From Otatea glauca (Eukaryota; Streptophyta; Magnoliopsida; Poales; Poaceae): a stretch of 64,000 nt of DNA. Below the pieces are notes generated by a model, which saw only the letters and a list, made by a program, of their open reading frames with translations, made no database searches and was not told the DNA's origin. A program made the translations under genes and the position numbers. The stretch is from positions 164,426 to 228,425 of the forward strand of contig JAYEVK010000147.1 in NCBI GenBank assembly GCA_036346275.1, written 5' to 3'. Of this stretch, positions 44,613 to 56,750 are shown piece after piece (the first letter of the stretch is position 1; every line of letters begins with the position of its first letter).

Positions 44613-44984
44613 AATCTTATTCATATGACTTACATTGATCCTACTTGTGTTTTCAAAAGGTTTTATCAAAATGTCACATTTAGGGGGAGTCAAGTTTGCT
44701 ACATGTGCAAATTTTGTTATCCACTAAGTGTGTTATATGGATTGGAATTTCTGAACCTTGAGCTCATGTCTTGACAAAACTCAGCTCATAACTAAATTTC
44801 ATTCATTTCCTTGTAATTTCAAAACAAAATTTTGTCCCTGTTTCTTCTATATGTTTTCTTGAAAAGGTTCATCGAAAATGTCTTATAACCAGTTAGAATT
44901 AAATTTCTCATAATTCTGAAAAAAAATCTTGTTTGCCTCGGACCACTTGAATTCTTTGTCCAGAAGTTTTTCCTTCTACGCCGG

Positions 44985-45105
44985 ACCTCTTGGACTAGTC
45001 CTGCGTGGACAAGTCTTAAATCCTATGTGTGCGGCGGACCACCTTGAACTGGTCCGGCGCGAACTAGGTTGAATCGCTAAGTAGTCCGGCGCAAAGGACA
45101 AAACC
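44985..45105. repeat. TCCGGCG palindrome cluster between pol and the 3' ORF (copy 1)
   Basis: Inverted motifs such as CGCCGGACCTCTTGGACTAG and GAACTGGTCCGGCGCG occur here. Similar motifs occur in this LTR and in the hairpins at 14530-14690 and 15755-15900. The copy 2 equivalent is 53338-53455. Confidence 0.75.
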
Positions 45106-45438
45106 TCGGTCCGCAGCACTTCTCTACTCATACAAACCAAATCTTTTCCCTTCTTCTTGCACAAGTTCTTCCTAGTCTCATCTCCACAAGAGTACCCAAA
45201 TTGGGGATTTCTCTTCTGAAGAGTTGAGCTTCTTTGCGCAGGAATAGTTCTGCAAGTCTTGGTAAGTCATTTCTTTGAACCATTCTTTTCTTTCCTGTGA
45301 AAATCTGAAACCCTAGGTTTTGGGCAACTCTGTTTTGCTTAGATTGGAATTTCTTCTTGTTCAGGTTTTCTTTTTCTGGTCTGTTTTAAGTTCTTAAGAG
45401 CACACTCTTGTCCTTTGGAAAGCTTAGAATCAGAAATT

Positions 45439-48037
45439 ATGCCTAGATCCAAGAACACAGGAAAGGGATGTTTGGGAAACTAGTTGAAAAGGTTACTGGG
45501 AAGAAAAAGAAAAGGAATTCAAGTGGACAAGACCAAGGGTCATTGCAAATCAGAGATGCACCTGCTGCTCCCAGACACAGTAGTGCCATACCACCCAGAC
45601 CTAGGAGTAATCAACCTCCTAGACCTAGCAGTGTTCTGGACACTAGAAAAGGAAAAGATTTAGCAGAGTCTTCATCCTCTTCAGAAGACTCAACATATGA
45701 ACCCTCTGATACTCCCAGTTCAGAAGATGTGGAAATAGTTAAGGAAACCCAATTATACTCTCCATCAGAATTAGCCACCTTAGGAGGAAAGAAATTAAGA
45801 GCCCTAAGGTTGGTAAATGAAAGCATATGGTTTCCAATACAACAGGCTGCTAGAGATGAACTATTTATTTCAGATATTCATCAGAACATCTTCATTGCTT
45901 ATAAGAGTAGAAGAATCAAAAATGAACCTGTGAGTGCCTTGGCTCAGCACCAATTTGTAGATTGGACTGCCTTAAATGCTATTGCTGACTCAAGTTGGTT
46001 GTTTGACTGTGTCAATTCAACCCTGGTTTAGCCAGCTTGATGGGAAATAGAACTATACCCTGGAATGAGAACAGAATTTTGGAGTTCTATGCCTCCTTAT
46101 TGATTCAGAAGAGAAGAAATTACATTCTATTCACTATAGATGGTCATGTCAGGAAAGTAAGGTCTCCTCAGCTTGAAACTGCTATTGGGGCATCTGGAAC
46201 ATCCTCAGCCAGATTGAGGATACATGATAGGATGTTCCCAAATGGCAGATGGAGACAGATTGGTGAAATGCCAAAACTGCTTGAATGTGGACACATATAC
46301 AGAGACATCAATGAGGATGGTTTTAACTCCAAGAGAGTTAACTATCTTTCTGCTGAAGCCAAGATTCTGTTGATGATTTTGAGACACACAGTATATCCCA
46401 AGAGTGGATACAAGGAAGGAGTCACTCCAGTTCTAGCATGGCTACTGCATCTCATCCTTTCTCACACACCCTTTGATTTGGTTGACTTCATCATTGGTGA
46501 GATGGAAGAAGCCATTTACAGAAAAATGTCAAGTCCACTTCCATTTGCTCAGGCCATCACCAAGCTCTTCCTTGCACTGAATATCATTTCTGAAGAAGAG
46601 TTCCAAAATGAGTTCAGAACTTTTCCAATAAAGTACAACATGATTGCAAAAACCAAAAATGAACTCAGAAGTTTGAGAAGGGTGTCACCTCCTCCTGCAC
46701 CACAGCCAGCTCAAGAACAAGAACAAGTGTTCTCTCAAGATCAAATGCATCAAGAACCAACTCAATCACAAGAGCCAAGTGCTCAATATCATGGATATGA
46801 AGGGCAATATCTTGAGGAGAGTCATGGATATGAGTCTCATGGTATTCCTCAAATGCCTGAAGAATACCTTCCGGTTTCTCCAGTGGTTGAACCGCAACAC
46901 AAGTCTCTTTCATCTTCCTACACCACCACTGAGAAAATGGAAACAGGTTCAGAAGAACATGAGGATGCTGCCTCAAGGAGACAACTCAGCCCTCAAGATG
47001 ACATTGACAGGCTGAGGGAACTAACTACTGCAACAAGGTTTATGGAAGGTCAACAGTTTGCTCCTGGGGAACATCAAGCAGAAGCTGGAGGCTCAAGACC
47101 ATCTGCTCAGCTACCTCCTCCACAAACATACTTTGGACAAGAGTACTTTGATCAAATTAGAAGTCACTTGGAGACTCAAAGTGACTGGTTCAAATCTGCT
47201 GAGGAACAATACTATCATGATCAAAGAAGAAATCAAAAATGGTATGAGGAAGAGAGAAAATTGGCTACTTTGAGGTATGAAGAACAAATAAGAGAAATAC
47301 AAAGGCACAATCAGTCATTAGAAGAAATAGCCAAAAGACAGCAAGAACAACAAGCCAAAATCCAAGAAGATCAAGCCAACATCCATGATAGCTTGAACCA
47401 AGGATTTGAAACTGTGAGAAGTACCCAATGGGATCTCAGAACTTGGATAGAAGATGTAAAGAAACACCAAGAAACTATCCAAAATAAATTATATGACATA
47501 AACTCAAATTTGGGCAAACATGACATTAGACTTGACAATATTGGAGGACATATGGGAACTGAAATCGTTGGCTTAGGAAGATACATAGATGATCAGTTTG
47601 GATGGCAAGAACAGCAATGGTCAGATCACTACCACCATACTGAAATGAATAATGCAAGAATGACAAATTCTCTTAGTCATTTGGATGACCAGATTCATGG
47701 CATTGATCAGTCTCTTGCAAAGTTGCAAGATGATTTCTTCCACTGGACTGTTCAATCAAAGCCAGGTGACCCAAATTTTCCCAGTTGGCATGAGAGTGCA
47801 ATGAGGCAACCTCCTTTTCAGTCTCCTCAAGAACACACTCCTGAGATTGAGTCACCTCAGACCCCGGCAGCACTTCAACCTGGAGACCCGGACTATCCTA
47901 GCTGGCATGAAAGGGCTGTTCAGTCTCCTCCATCATCTCCAACTCAGTCAACTCACAGGGTCAGCCAGGAAGTTCACAAGAGTCCCCTGTCCAAAATAAA
48001 AGGTGTGCTCAAAAGAACTTTTTCTTCTAGAGATTAG
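45439..48037 (+). pseudogene. Sirevirus 3' ORF ('env-like'), copy 1, two frameshifts
   Basis: The ATG at 45439 (MPRSKNTGKG) gives a protein of roughly 865 aa if its two one-base shifts (near 45465 and 46022) are ignored. Layout: a basic KKKKR patch (~residue 20), a Ser/Pro-rich acidic linker (45-90), a globular region (~100-400, with WFPIQQAARDELFISD, HQFVDWTALNAI and LLHLILSHTPFDLVDFIIGE) that resembles the putative plant transposon protein domain (Transposase_32-like), a Q/E/P-rich linker, a long coiled coil (~550-640), and a duplicated PGDPNFPSWHESA / PGDPDYPSWHERA motif. No signal peptide or clear membrane anchor is seen, so 'envelope' is only a positional name. A possible leader intron runs from GTAAGT 45262 to CAG 45364. 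Confidence 0.75.
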
Positions 48038-48398
48038 CCCCTTCTTGTGTACTTGATGACAAAGGGGGAGAAGAAGAAGATCTGATCCGTTCTTAAAATC
48101 TTTAAGATGAAGCTTTAAGTTGAATTGTTGTTATTTAATGTTTTGTTTAAGTTTATTTGAATGTGCTTACGACTTATGAGTTTATATCCTCTCTGAGTTA
48201 AGTTTTTATCTATTGCATCATTCATATTTCTTAAACTCAATTATGTGCGTGTATCTTAAAAGTTCATTACATTGCACTAGTTTAGGGGGAGTTTTTCAAG
48301 ACTTCCCATGCTCTCAATAAAAAGGTATGCACCATTATTGTATACCAAAAACTATTTTTAAAAAAATGATTGTCATCAATTACCAAAAAGGGGGAGAT

Positions 48399-50152
48399 TG
48401 AAGCATCTAGGCCCCCAAAATTTTATTATGGTTTTGGTAATTAATGACATTACATGTTTTGGACTAGCTATCTATCTTGAGATAAGTGTTTGAACAGGTT
48501 AGTCCTCTACATGACTTGAAAGGAAAGGAAAAAGGAGAAAGAGTCTTGAAGATTTTTAATCAAGGTTAAAAGACCCCTCAGTAGGTTAGAATAGAGTGTT
48601 GAGTTATTTTTAAGAGGGAATAGTGCCTAAGAACTTGATTTAATCCTAAGTGTGGAAATGGCTCAAAATCATTCCTTGAAATCATGCTAGTTGCATTTAG
48701 AACAAAGTTTTAAATGTTCTGTTTTTGACCCAAGTTTTGGCCGGACTACTTGTCTTATGTTAAAAATCGGTCCTGCGTTGAACCGAAGTTTTTCAGTTCA
48801 CGCCGGACCAATTGGCCCCAGGGTGGGTGGACTGGGTTCACGAGCCAGCCCGGGTGCACCGTGCACCCGACGCACGGCTGGGCACCCAGGCTGGCTTGGG
48901 CCCGAGACGGGGCGGCGCGGCCGAGCAAGCGCGCGGTGCGGTGGAGCGAAAGCGACGGCGCGACGAAGGCGATAGCAAGGGCGCGCGGCCGGGAGGCTGG
49001 ACAACGGTGCACGACCGAAAAAAGGGCGACACGGCCGGAGTTTTTACCTTGCAAAAAATAACGAAACGAAGACGAAACAACTTGGGAGAAGTGGTAAAAT
49101 AGAACGTGGGATGAGTTGCGCACCCGGTGCTCCCATTTATAGAGCGGGAGGAGGACCGGGGAAAGCGCAATCGCAGAGAAAATGGTGGTGGCCGAAAATG
49201 GGGAAGGCGTGATTTTTGCTCGGACTTGGGGGGATTAGACCATCTCCAACCGTTTCCCAGGGTTTCATTCCCTTCCCTGCCCCAGAAGGGAATCCCTTCC
49301 CAGCAATGCAAATCGGTCCTGCGTTGAACCGAAGTTTTTCAGTTCACGCCGGACCAATTGGCCCCAGGGTGGGTGGACTGGGTTCACGAGCCAGCCCGGG
49401 CGCACCGTGCACCCGACGCTGGAGTATCTGAAGATTGCTCCGTGGTAGCCTTTGATGTTCTGAAGATTGGTCCGGCGTAGCCTTGGAAATCAATTTTCGT
49501 CATCACCTGATTCAGTCATCTTGCGAAGGTAATATATTTCGATCCGTAGATCCGATCGAGTTGATTTTTATTGGGTTAGATTTATAATTGAATCTAGTTT
49601 CTACAGTAAATATTTCATGTCAATCTAACGGTTGGATCTTCGGTAATCTTGTTTTTTAAGATAGGTCCGTCGTAGCCTTTGAAATCAGTTTCCGTCATTA
49701 TTTGATCTAGATTTGTTTCAGCCATCTTGCGACGGAGATAACTATAGATCCACAGGTCTGATTGATTTTATTCTTTTTGGGTTAGCTTTGGAATCGAATG
49801 TAATTTCTACAGTTACAATTTCACATCGATCCAACGGTTGGATCTTCAGTATTTTCTGTATTAGTGAATATGTGTCAGGCTGTTTTCATGTGGTCCGGCG
49901 TAAACTGACTTTCCCTGCTACAGTACAAATTAGGTCCGGCGTACATGTGAAAATCTCTGTCCGAACTCCGAAGCGAAGTTTGGTCTGGCATACATGTGCA
50001 AATTTGGTCTGGTGCAATAAGGTTCGAGTTGAATACAACTCAAGTGATCTGAGGTTGTTTGGGGTATTTCAAAAGTCGAAAAATTGATTTTAGCTTCCGC
50101 GCAATCATTCACCCCCCCTCTGTTTGCTAGATTAGTACATTTCGATCCTACA
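48399..50152 (+). repeat. Sirevirus-like 3' LTR (copy 1) with internal GC-rich insert
   Basis: The LTR starts TGAAGCATCTAGG directly after a polypurine tract and ends GATCCTACA after a C-rich run (CACCCCCCC), as Sirevirus LTRs do. It contains a 109-bp direct repeat (48765-48873 and 49311-49419) bracketing a 437-bp insert, and two copies of a segment with CCAACGGTTGGATCTTC (~49630 and ~49835). Confidence 0.85.
48874..49310 (-). other. GC-rich insert with promoter-like sequence inside the LTR
   Basis: On the minus strand it carries CTCTATAAATGGGAGC (TATA box near 49135), then ~90 bp of leader-like sequence, then a splice-donor-like GCAAGGTAAAAAC near 49050, then a GC-rich segment. It looks like a captured promoter plus first exon, or a non-autonomous element. 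The same insert is in copy 2 (57220-57640). No protein family is recognised. Confidence 0.5.
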
Positions 50153-50203
50153 CTTTATTTATCACTTGTCTCTTTATAATCTACAAGATCTTGATACATG
50201 CAG

Positions 50204-50380
50204 GGGGATGATATAATCATTGGAGCTATAAGAGAAGTAAAAGAAGAGACAGGGGTATGTATTAGTGTAGAGAGAAGTACTAATTGATTTCTATGAACTG
50301 ATGCTGACAAAATTTGCTCATATTCTTCCTGGATCATATCTCAGATTGGTACAGAATTTGTCGAAGTACTCGCGTTCATG
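50204..50380 (+). pseudogene. Nudix hydrolase gene fragment (two exons)
   Basis: Exon 50204-50254 reads GDDIIIGAIREVKEETG, the REVxEExG part of the Nudix box. It is preceded by an acceptor-like TACATGCAG and followed by GTATGT. The next exon begins at 50345 after CTCAG and reads IGTEFVEVLAF, as in plant Nudix hydrolases of the NUDT2/6/7/8/10 group. Phases agree. The upstream exons, including the first half of the Nudix box, are absent, because the LTR ends only 51 bp before this exon. After ~50380 the sequence duplicates a short segment and the frame is no longer Nudix-like. Confidence 0.72.
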
Positions 50381-51316
50381 GGGAGATTGCTCATATTCTT
50401 CCTGGATCATATCTTCTATAGTGTATACTATATGTGGAGATTGCTTTCATTTTTTGTTGAGTTGAAATGGTAGAGACAAGATGTAAAGTTACAAACTGCT
50501 TAGTCTCTTGTGTTTTTTTGAAGACTCGATTATCTCTTGATTTTATCTGGGATTGTGCGGCGATCTGGGGATTGCACATTAGGATATTGAGGATGGGATT
50601 TGCTCAGCTTGCTACGATTCTGTTGGTTGTATGAGGTATGCTCACTTATCGAGAGCTTCTATGGAAAGCTAAAATCATATGATTTTTGACATAATGTACT
50701 GTAACTGATTACCATCAGAGCTTGGGCATAGCTCATTGTTTGGAATTCTGGACATAAGAGCATTAAGGATTGATGATATGGATCATGATGGTACAGTGAC
50801 CAGGAATGTGCCTGGAGTTCAATGCTTGAGGAATGAGTTTTCTTCCTACCTCAGGCACGCTTCACATGGTTGTTGTAGTTTGCATGCTCTAACTGCATTC
50901 AATACCATATGTTTGTATTGATGCATGCTCTAGACTTGTATAATTAAGTGTTTCTATTGTCCATGACCTCCTTTCGCTTTCATTCGGTCTGTCCAGTGCT
51001 GAGCGAAGCGTCAAGATCGGGACCAAACACGTGCGCACGCATCTTAAGTCGAGGCGTGTGCGTATCAGTTGCTTAGCCTAGCATTTCTTTCCACTTCATT
51101 TCATGGGACAGGACCATGTATGCCAAGATTCAATCTCATGGACAACATATTCTCTGCCATTTACTGTTAGTTTTCCTGACGTTCTGTAGCTATTGTTTGG
51201 ATATTATGCCTGGAACCCAAATTGAGTTGCCAAAGCAAATGCACAGTACTGAGTTTTTTTAAGGAGTACACCTGACCATTTTCTTTAACCTGTTTTTAAA
51301 CAGAGTTTTCTTGAGG
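50381..51316. other. Stretch without a recognised gene
   Basis: It includes a 30-bp direct repeat (TTGCTCATATTCTTCCTGGA, at ~50314 and ~50388). An ORF at 50736-50921 (61 codons) has no recognised domain. It may be decayed 3' sequence of the Nudix gene. Confidence 0.35.
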
Positions 51317-51327
51317 CTGGTACTAGT

Positions 51328-52110
51328 TAGGGATGTAATCGGATCGGATACGGTCGGATATCACTCATCCCGTATCTGTATCCGTATTTTTATCAGATAC
51401 GGACTCAAATATGGATAGTACCGGATACGAATACGGATATTAATAATACTGGATAATATCAGTTACAAATACGAAGCAAATACAGATCAAATTCAGCACG
51501 AATATGAATATTTTTAGCCTTTTAGTCGGATGATGCTTGAAGCCAGAGATAATATAGAGAACATATATAATGAACTGACCGTAGATTATCAACCAATGTT
51601 TGATGAGCAAAAATGAAGGGAATAAATGAGTATATACTATTAAGTGCATTTTAGATAATAATAAACACACTAGAGATGATATAAGCTAAACATAAAGTCC
51701 TAAACTTATAGTAAAATTATCAAATGCATACACTAGCTAGTAGATCAGAAGTCACAAACCAATAAGTTAACATATTAGAGTATCACACAAAGCAGAGTCA
51801 TACACTACAAGTAGTCTCTAGTCTCTACTACACTAATAAGGTGTGCAACCATGTAAGGAACATTGGAGCTCCTTTTCTTTTCAGATAGTATCCATATTTC
51901 ACATTCGGATATTATTCCATTAAAAGCATGAATATTCCTGCATCCGACGGATATCTGCAATCTGTATCTGTATCCCTATCCGAAACCAACTATCTGTATC
52001 CGTATCTGTAAAAACCCTTCGGATATCCGAAAAACTATCTGAATCACGATTTTTCGGATTTGGTCGGTCAGTCAGTCGGAAACTATATATCCGTTCCATT
52101 TACGCCCCTA
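51328..52110. mobile_element. hAT-like MITE (783 bp)
   Basis: It starts TAGGGATGTAATCGGATC and ends CCATTTACGCCCCTA. Near-duplicates CTGGTACT (51317-51324) and CTGGTACG (52111-52118) flank it, with three extra bases on the left. Both ends are packed with GGATACGG / CCGTATCC motifs in opposite orientation. No transposase is present. Confidence 0.82.
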
Positions 52111-52118
52111 CTGGTACG

Positions 52119-52446
52119 AAATATGGCCCGTTTATAACAATGTACTATATTTTTTTTATTGTGCATATTAGAGTCTTTGCTCAAGAAGCGTGGTAGCACA
52201 TCTGGAGACCAACAAGGCAACAACATGATGTAGAAGAACTGGATATGGATGCACCAGATTGTGCTTGTGTCCTTGCTAGTCACGTAAATGGGTGGGCAGC
52301 TGGGAACGGATCGCTATACTGTGCATGCTGTTGCAGTACAAAAGAGAGGCACTGTAGCAACAAGCTGAAAATATACATGCACTGTAGCAAACATTGCTGA
52401 TCGGCTACTGCATCAAAGCACTGTTCATCGGCTACTGAAGCGCTAC
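52119..52446. other. Short stretch without a gene
   Basis: It contains irregular repeats of CACTGTAGCAA and ATCGGCTACTG (~52350-52440). No gene is seen. Confidence 0.4.
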
Positions 52447-52454
52447 ATGTTTTA

Positions 52455-52972
52455 ATCCTAAAATTTGGATATTCTGATTCTGATTATGCTGGATGTAAAG
52501 TGGATATTCTGATTCTGATTATGTTGGATGTAAAGTGGATAGAAAAAGCACCTCGGGTGGTTGTCAACTATTAGGTAGGTCTTTAGTTTCATGGTCTTCC
52601 AAGAAACAAAATTCCGTGTCCCTTTCAACCGCCGAAGCCGAATATATATCTGCCGGAAGTTGTTGTGCACAATTGCTCTGGATAAGGCAAACATTGTTGG
52701 ATTATGGAATTGAATAAAAAAGTATGCCCCTTTTGTGTGATAATGAAAGTGCAGTCAAAATTGCCAATAATCCAGTCCAACATTCAAGAACTAAACACAT
52801 TGACATTCGCCATCACTTCCTCAGAGACCATGTGGCCAAAGGAGACATAATAATCAATCATGTGAGGACTAATGGTCAACTAGCAGATATATTTACCAAA
52901 CCTCTAGATGAGCATAAGTTTTGTTTTTTGAGGAATGAATTAAATATCATAGACTTTTCTAATGTATATTGA
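52455..52972 (+). pseudogene. Copia RNase H end (copy 2) with a 35-bp tandem duplication
   Basis: The frame 52535-52717 reads MDRKSTSGGCQLLGRSLVSW and LSTAEAEYISAGSCCAQ, then the same stop as copy 1. The frame 52724-52972 completes pol (CDNESAVKI...ADIFTKPL). Upstream, 52466-52500 and 52501-52535 are a 35-bp tandem duplication with one difference. Because 35 is not a multiple of three, it breaks the frame. Confidence 0.85.
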
Positions 52973-53802
52973 AATCTTATTCATATGACTTACATTGATC
53001 CTACTTGTGTTTTCAAAAGGTTTTATCAAAATGTCACATTTAGGGGGAGTCAAGTTTGCTACATGTGCAAATTTTGTTATCCACTAAGTGTGTTATATGG
53101 ATTGGAATTTCTGAACCTTGAGCTCATGTCTTGACAAAACTCTGCTCATAACTAAATTTCATTCATTTCCTTGTAATTTCAAAACAAAATTTTGTCCCTG
53201 TTTCTTCTATATGTTTTCTTGAAAAGGTTCATCGAAAATGTCTTATAACCAGTTAGAATTAAATTTCTCATAATTCTGAAAAAAAAATCTTGTTTGCCTC
53301 GGACCACTTGAATTCTTTGTCCAGAAGTTTTTCCTTCTACGCCGGACCTCTTGGACTAGTCCTGCGTGGACAAGTCTTAAATCCTATGTGTGCGGCGGAC
53401 CACCTTGAACTGGTCCGGCGCGAACTAGGTTGAATCGCTAAGTAGTCCGGCGCAAAGGACAAAACCTCGGTCCGCAGCACTTCTCTACTCATACAAACCA
53501 AATCTTTTCCCTTCTTCTTGCACAAGTTCTTCCTAGTCTCATCTCCACAAGAGTACCCAAATTGGGGATTTCTCTTCTGAAGAGTTGAGCTTCTTTGCGC
53601 AGGAATAGTTCTGCAAGTCTTGGTAAGTCATTTCTTTGAACCATTCTTTTTCTTTCCTGTGAAAATCTGAAACCCTAGGTTTTGGGCAACTCTGTTTTTG
53701 CTTAGATTGGAATTTCTTCTTGTTCAGGTTTTCTTTTTCTGGTCTGTTTTTAAGTTCTTAAGAGCACACTCTTGTCCTTTGGAAAGCTTAGAATCAGAAA
53801 TT

Positions 53803-56362
53803 ATGCCTAGATCCAAGAACACAGGAAAGGGGATGTTTGGGAAACTAGTTGAAAAGGTTACTGGGAAGAAAAAGAAAAGGAATTCAAGTGGACAAGACCA
53901 AGGGTCATTGCAAATCAGAGATGCACCTGCTGCTCCCAGACACAGTAGTGCCATACCACCCAGACCTAGGAGTAATCAACCTCCTAGACCTAGCAGTGTT
54001 CTGGACACTAGAAAAGGAAAAGATTTAGCAGAGTCTTCATCCTCTTCAGAAGACTCAACATATGAACCCTCTGATACTCCCAGTTCAGAAGATGTGGAAA
54101 TAGTTAAGGAAACCCAATTATACTCTCCATCAGAATTAGCCACCTTAGGAGGAAAGAAATTAAGAGCCCTAAGGTTGGTAAATGAAAGCATATGGTTTCC
54201 AATACAACAGGCTGCTAGAGATGAACTATTTATTTCAGATATTCATCAGAACATCTTCATTGCTTATAAGAGTAGAAGAATCAAAAATGAACCTGTGAGT
54301 GCCTTGGCTCAGCACCAATTTGTAGATTGGACTGCCTTAAATGCTATTGTTGACTCAAGTTGGTTGTTTGACTGTGTCAATTCAACCCCTGGTTTAGCCA
54401 GCTTGATGGGAAATAGAACTATACCCTGGAATGAGAACAGAATTTTGGAGTTCTATGCCTCCTTATTGATTCAGAAGAGAAGAAATTACATTCTATTCAC
54501 TATAGATGGTCATGTCAGGAAAGTAAGGTCTCCTCAGCTTGAAACTGCTATTGGGGCATCTGGAACATCCTCAGCCAGATTGAGGATACATGATAGGATG
54601 TTCCCAAATGGCAGATGGAGACAGATTGGTGAAATGCCAAAACTGCTTGAATGTGGACACATATACAGAGACATCAATGAGGATGGTTTTAACTCCAAGA
54701 GAGTTAACTATCTTTCTGCTGAAGCCAAGATTCTGTTGATGATTTTGAGACACACAGTATATCCCAAGAGTGGATACAAGGAAGGAGTCACTCCAGTTCT
54801 AGCATGGCTACTGCATCTCATCCTTTCTCACACACCCTTTGATTTGGTTGACTTCATCATTGGTGAGATGGAAGAAGCCATTTACAGAAAAATGTCAAGT
54901 CCACTTCCATTTGCTCAGGCCATCACCAAGCTCTTCCTTGCACTGAATATCATTTCTGAAGAAGAGTTCCAAAATGAGTTCAGAACTTTTCCAACAAAGT
55001 ACAACATGATTGCAAAACCAAAAATGAACTCAGAAGTTTGAGAAGGGTGTCACCTCCTCCTGCACCACAGCCAGCTCAAGAACAAGAACAAGTGTTCTCT
55101 CAAGATCAAATGCATCAAGAACCAACTCAATCACAAGAGCCAAGTGCTCAATATCATGGATATGAAGGGCAATATCTTGAGGAGAGTCATGGATATGAGT
55201 CTCATGGTATTCCTCAAATGCCTGAAGAATACCTTCCGGTTTCTCCAGTGGTTGAACCGCAACACAAGTCTCTTTCATCTTCCTACACCACCACTGAGAA
55301 AATGGAAACAGGTTCAGAAGAACATGAGGATGCTGCCTCAAGGAGACAACTCAGCCCTCAAGATGACATTGACAGGCTGAGGGAACTAACTACTGCAACA
55401 AGGTTTATGGAAGGTCAACAGTTTGCTCCTGGGGAACATCAAGCAGAAGCTGGAGGCTCAAGACCATCTGCTCAGCTACCTCCTCCACAAACATACTTTG
55501 GACAAGAGTACTTTGATCAAATTAGAAGTCACTTGGAGACTCAAAGTGACTGGTTCAAATCTGCTGAGGAACAATACTATCATGATCAAAGAAGAAATAA
55601 AAATGGTATGAGGAAGAGAGAAAATTGGCTACTTTGAGGTATGAAGAACAAATAAGAGAAATACAAAGGCACAATCAGTCATTAGAAGAAATAGCCAAAA
55701 GACAGCAAGAACAACAAGCCAAAATCCAAGAAGATCAAGCCAACATCCATGATAGCTTGAACCAAGGATTTGAAACTGTGAGAAGTACCCAATGGGATCT
55801 CAGAACTTGGATAGAAGATGTAAAGAAACACCAAGAAACTATCCAAAATAGATTATATGACATAAACTCAAATTTGGGCAAACATGACATTAGACTTGAC
55901 AATATTGGAGGACATATGGGAACTGAAATCGTTGGCTTAGGAAGATACATAGATGATCAGTTTGGATGGCAAGAACAGCAATGGTCAAATCATTACCATC
56001 ATACTGAAATGAATAATGCAAGAATGACAAATTCTCTTAGTCATTTGGATGACCAGATTCATGGCATTGATCAGTCTCTTGCAAAGTTGCAAGATGATTT
56101 CTTCCACTGGACTGTTCAATCAAAGCCAGGTGACCCAAATTTTCCCAGTTGGCATGAGAGTGCAATGAGGCAACCTCCTTTTCAGTCTCCTCAAGAACAC
56201 ACTCCTGAGATCGAGTCACCTCAGACCCCGGCAGCACTTCAACCTGGAGACCCGGACTATCCTAGCTGGCATGAAAGGGCTGTTCAGTCTCCTCCATCAT
56301 CTCCAACTCAGTCAACTCACAGGGTCAGCCAGGAAGTTCACAAGAGTCCCTGTCCAAAATAA
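53803..56362 (+). pseudogene. Sirevirus 3' ORF ('env-like'), copy 2
   Basis: The ATG is at 53803. The frame is open to 55041 through the basic patch, acidic linker and the globular region, at both places where copy 1 is shifted. It is then shifted once near 55015 (one A fewer than copy 1) and again near 55598 (one C fewer), and near the end at ~56348 (one C fewer). Domain layout is as for copy 1. The copies are nearly identical otherwise. Confidence 0.75.
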
Positions 56363-56750
56363 AAGGTGTGCTCAAAAGAACTTTTCTTCTAGAGATTAGC
56401 CCTTCTTGTGTACTTGATGACAAAGGGGAGAAGAAGAAGATCTGATCCGTTCTTAAAATCTTTAAGATGAAGCTTTAAGTTGAATTGTTGTTATTTAATG
56501 TTTTGTTTAAGTTTATTTGAATGTGCTTACGACTTATGAGTTTATATCCTCTCGAGTTAAGTTTTCATCTATTGCATCATTCATATTTCTTGAACTCAAT
56601 TATGTGCGTGTATCTTAAAAGTTCATTACATTGCACTAGTTTAGGGGGTGTTTTTCAAGACTTCCCATGCTCTCAATAAAAAGGTATGCACCATTATTGT
56701 ATACCAAAACTATTTTAAAAATGATTGTCATCAATTACCAAAAGGGAGAT

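Larger units (their letters stand above)
44255..50152 (+). mobile_element. Sirevirus-like Copia, 5'-truncated copy 1
   Basis: The copy begins abruptly inside the RNase H domain, then has the 3' end of pol (to 44612), an ~800-bp spacer with TCCGGCG palindromes, a long 3' ORF (45439-48037), repeated polypurine tracts (AAAGGGGGAGA-type at ~48060 and ~48387) and one LTR (48399-50152). A 3' ORF after pol and multiple polypurine tracts are Sirevirus traits. Copy 2 at 52455-57734 matches from 44255/52616 to ~49310/57640 almost base for base. Confidence 0.88.

Noticed and set aside
45439..48037. True viral envelope protein
   Set aside because: No signal peptide, furin-type site or clear transmembrane anchor was seen. 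The coiled coil and Transposase_32-like region suggest another role.
48691..49431. Arginine-rich ORFs in the LTR insert
   Set aside because: They lie across the LTR, the direct repeat and the insert in several frames; no family resemblance.
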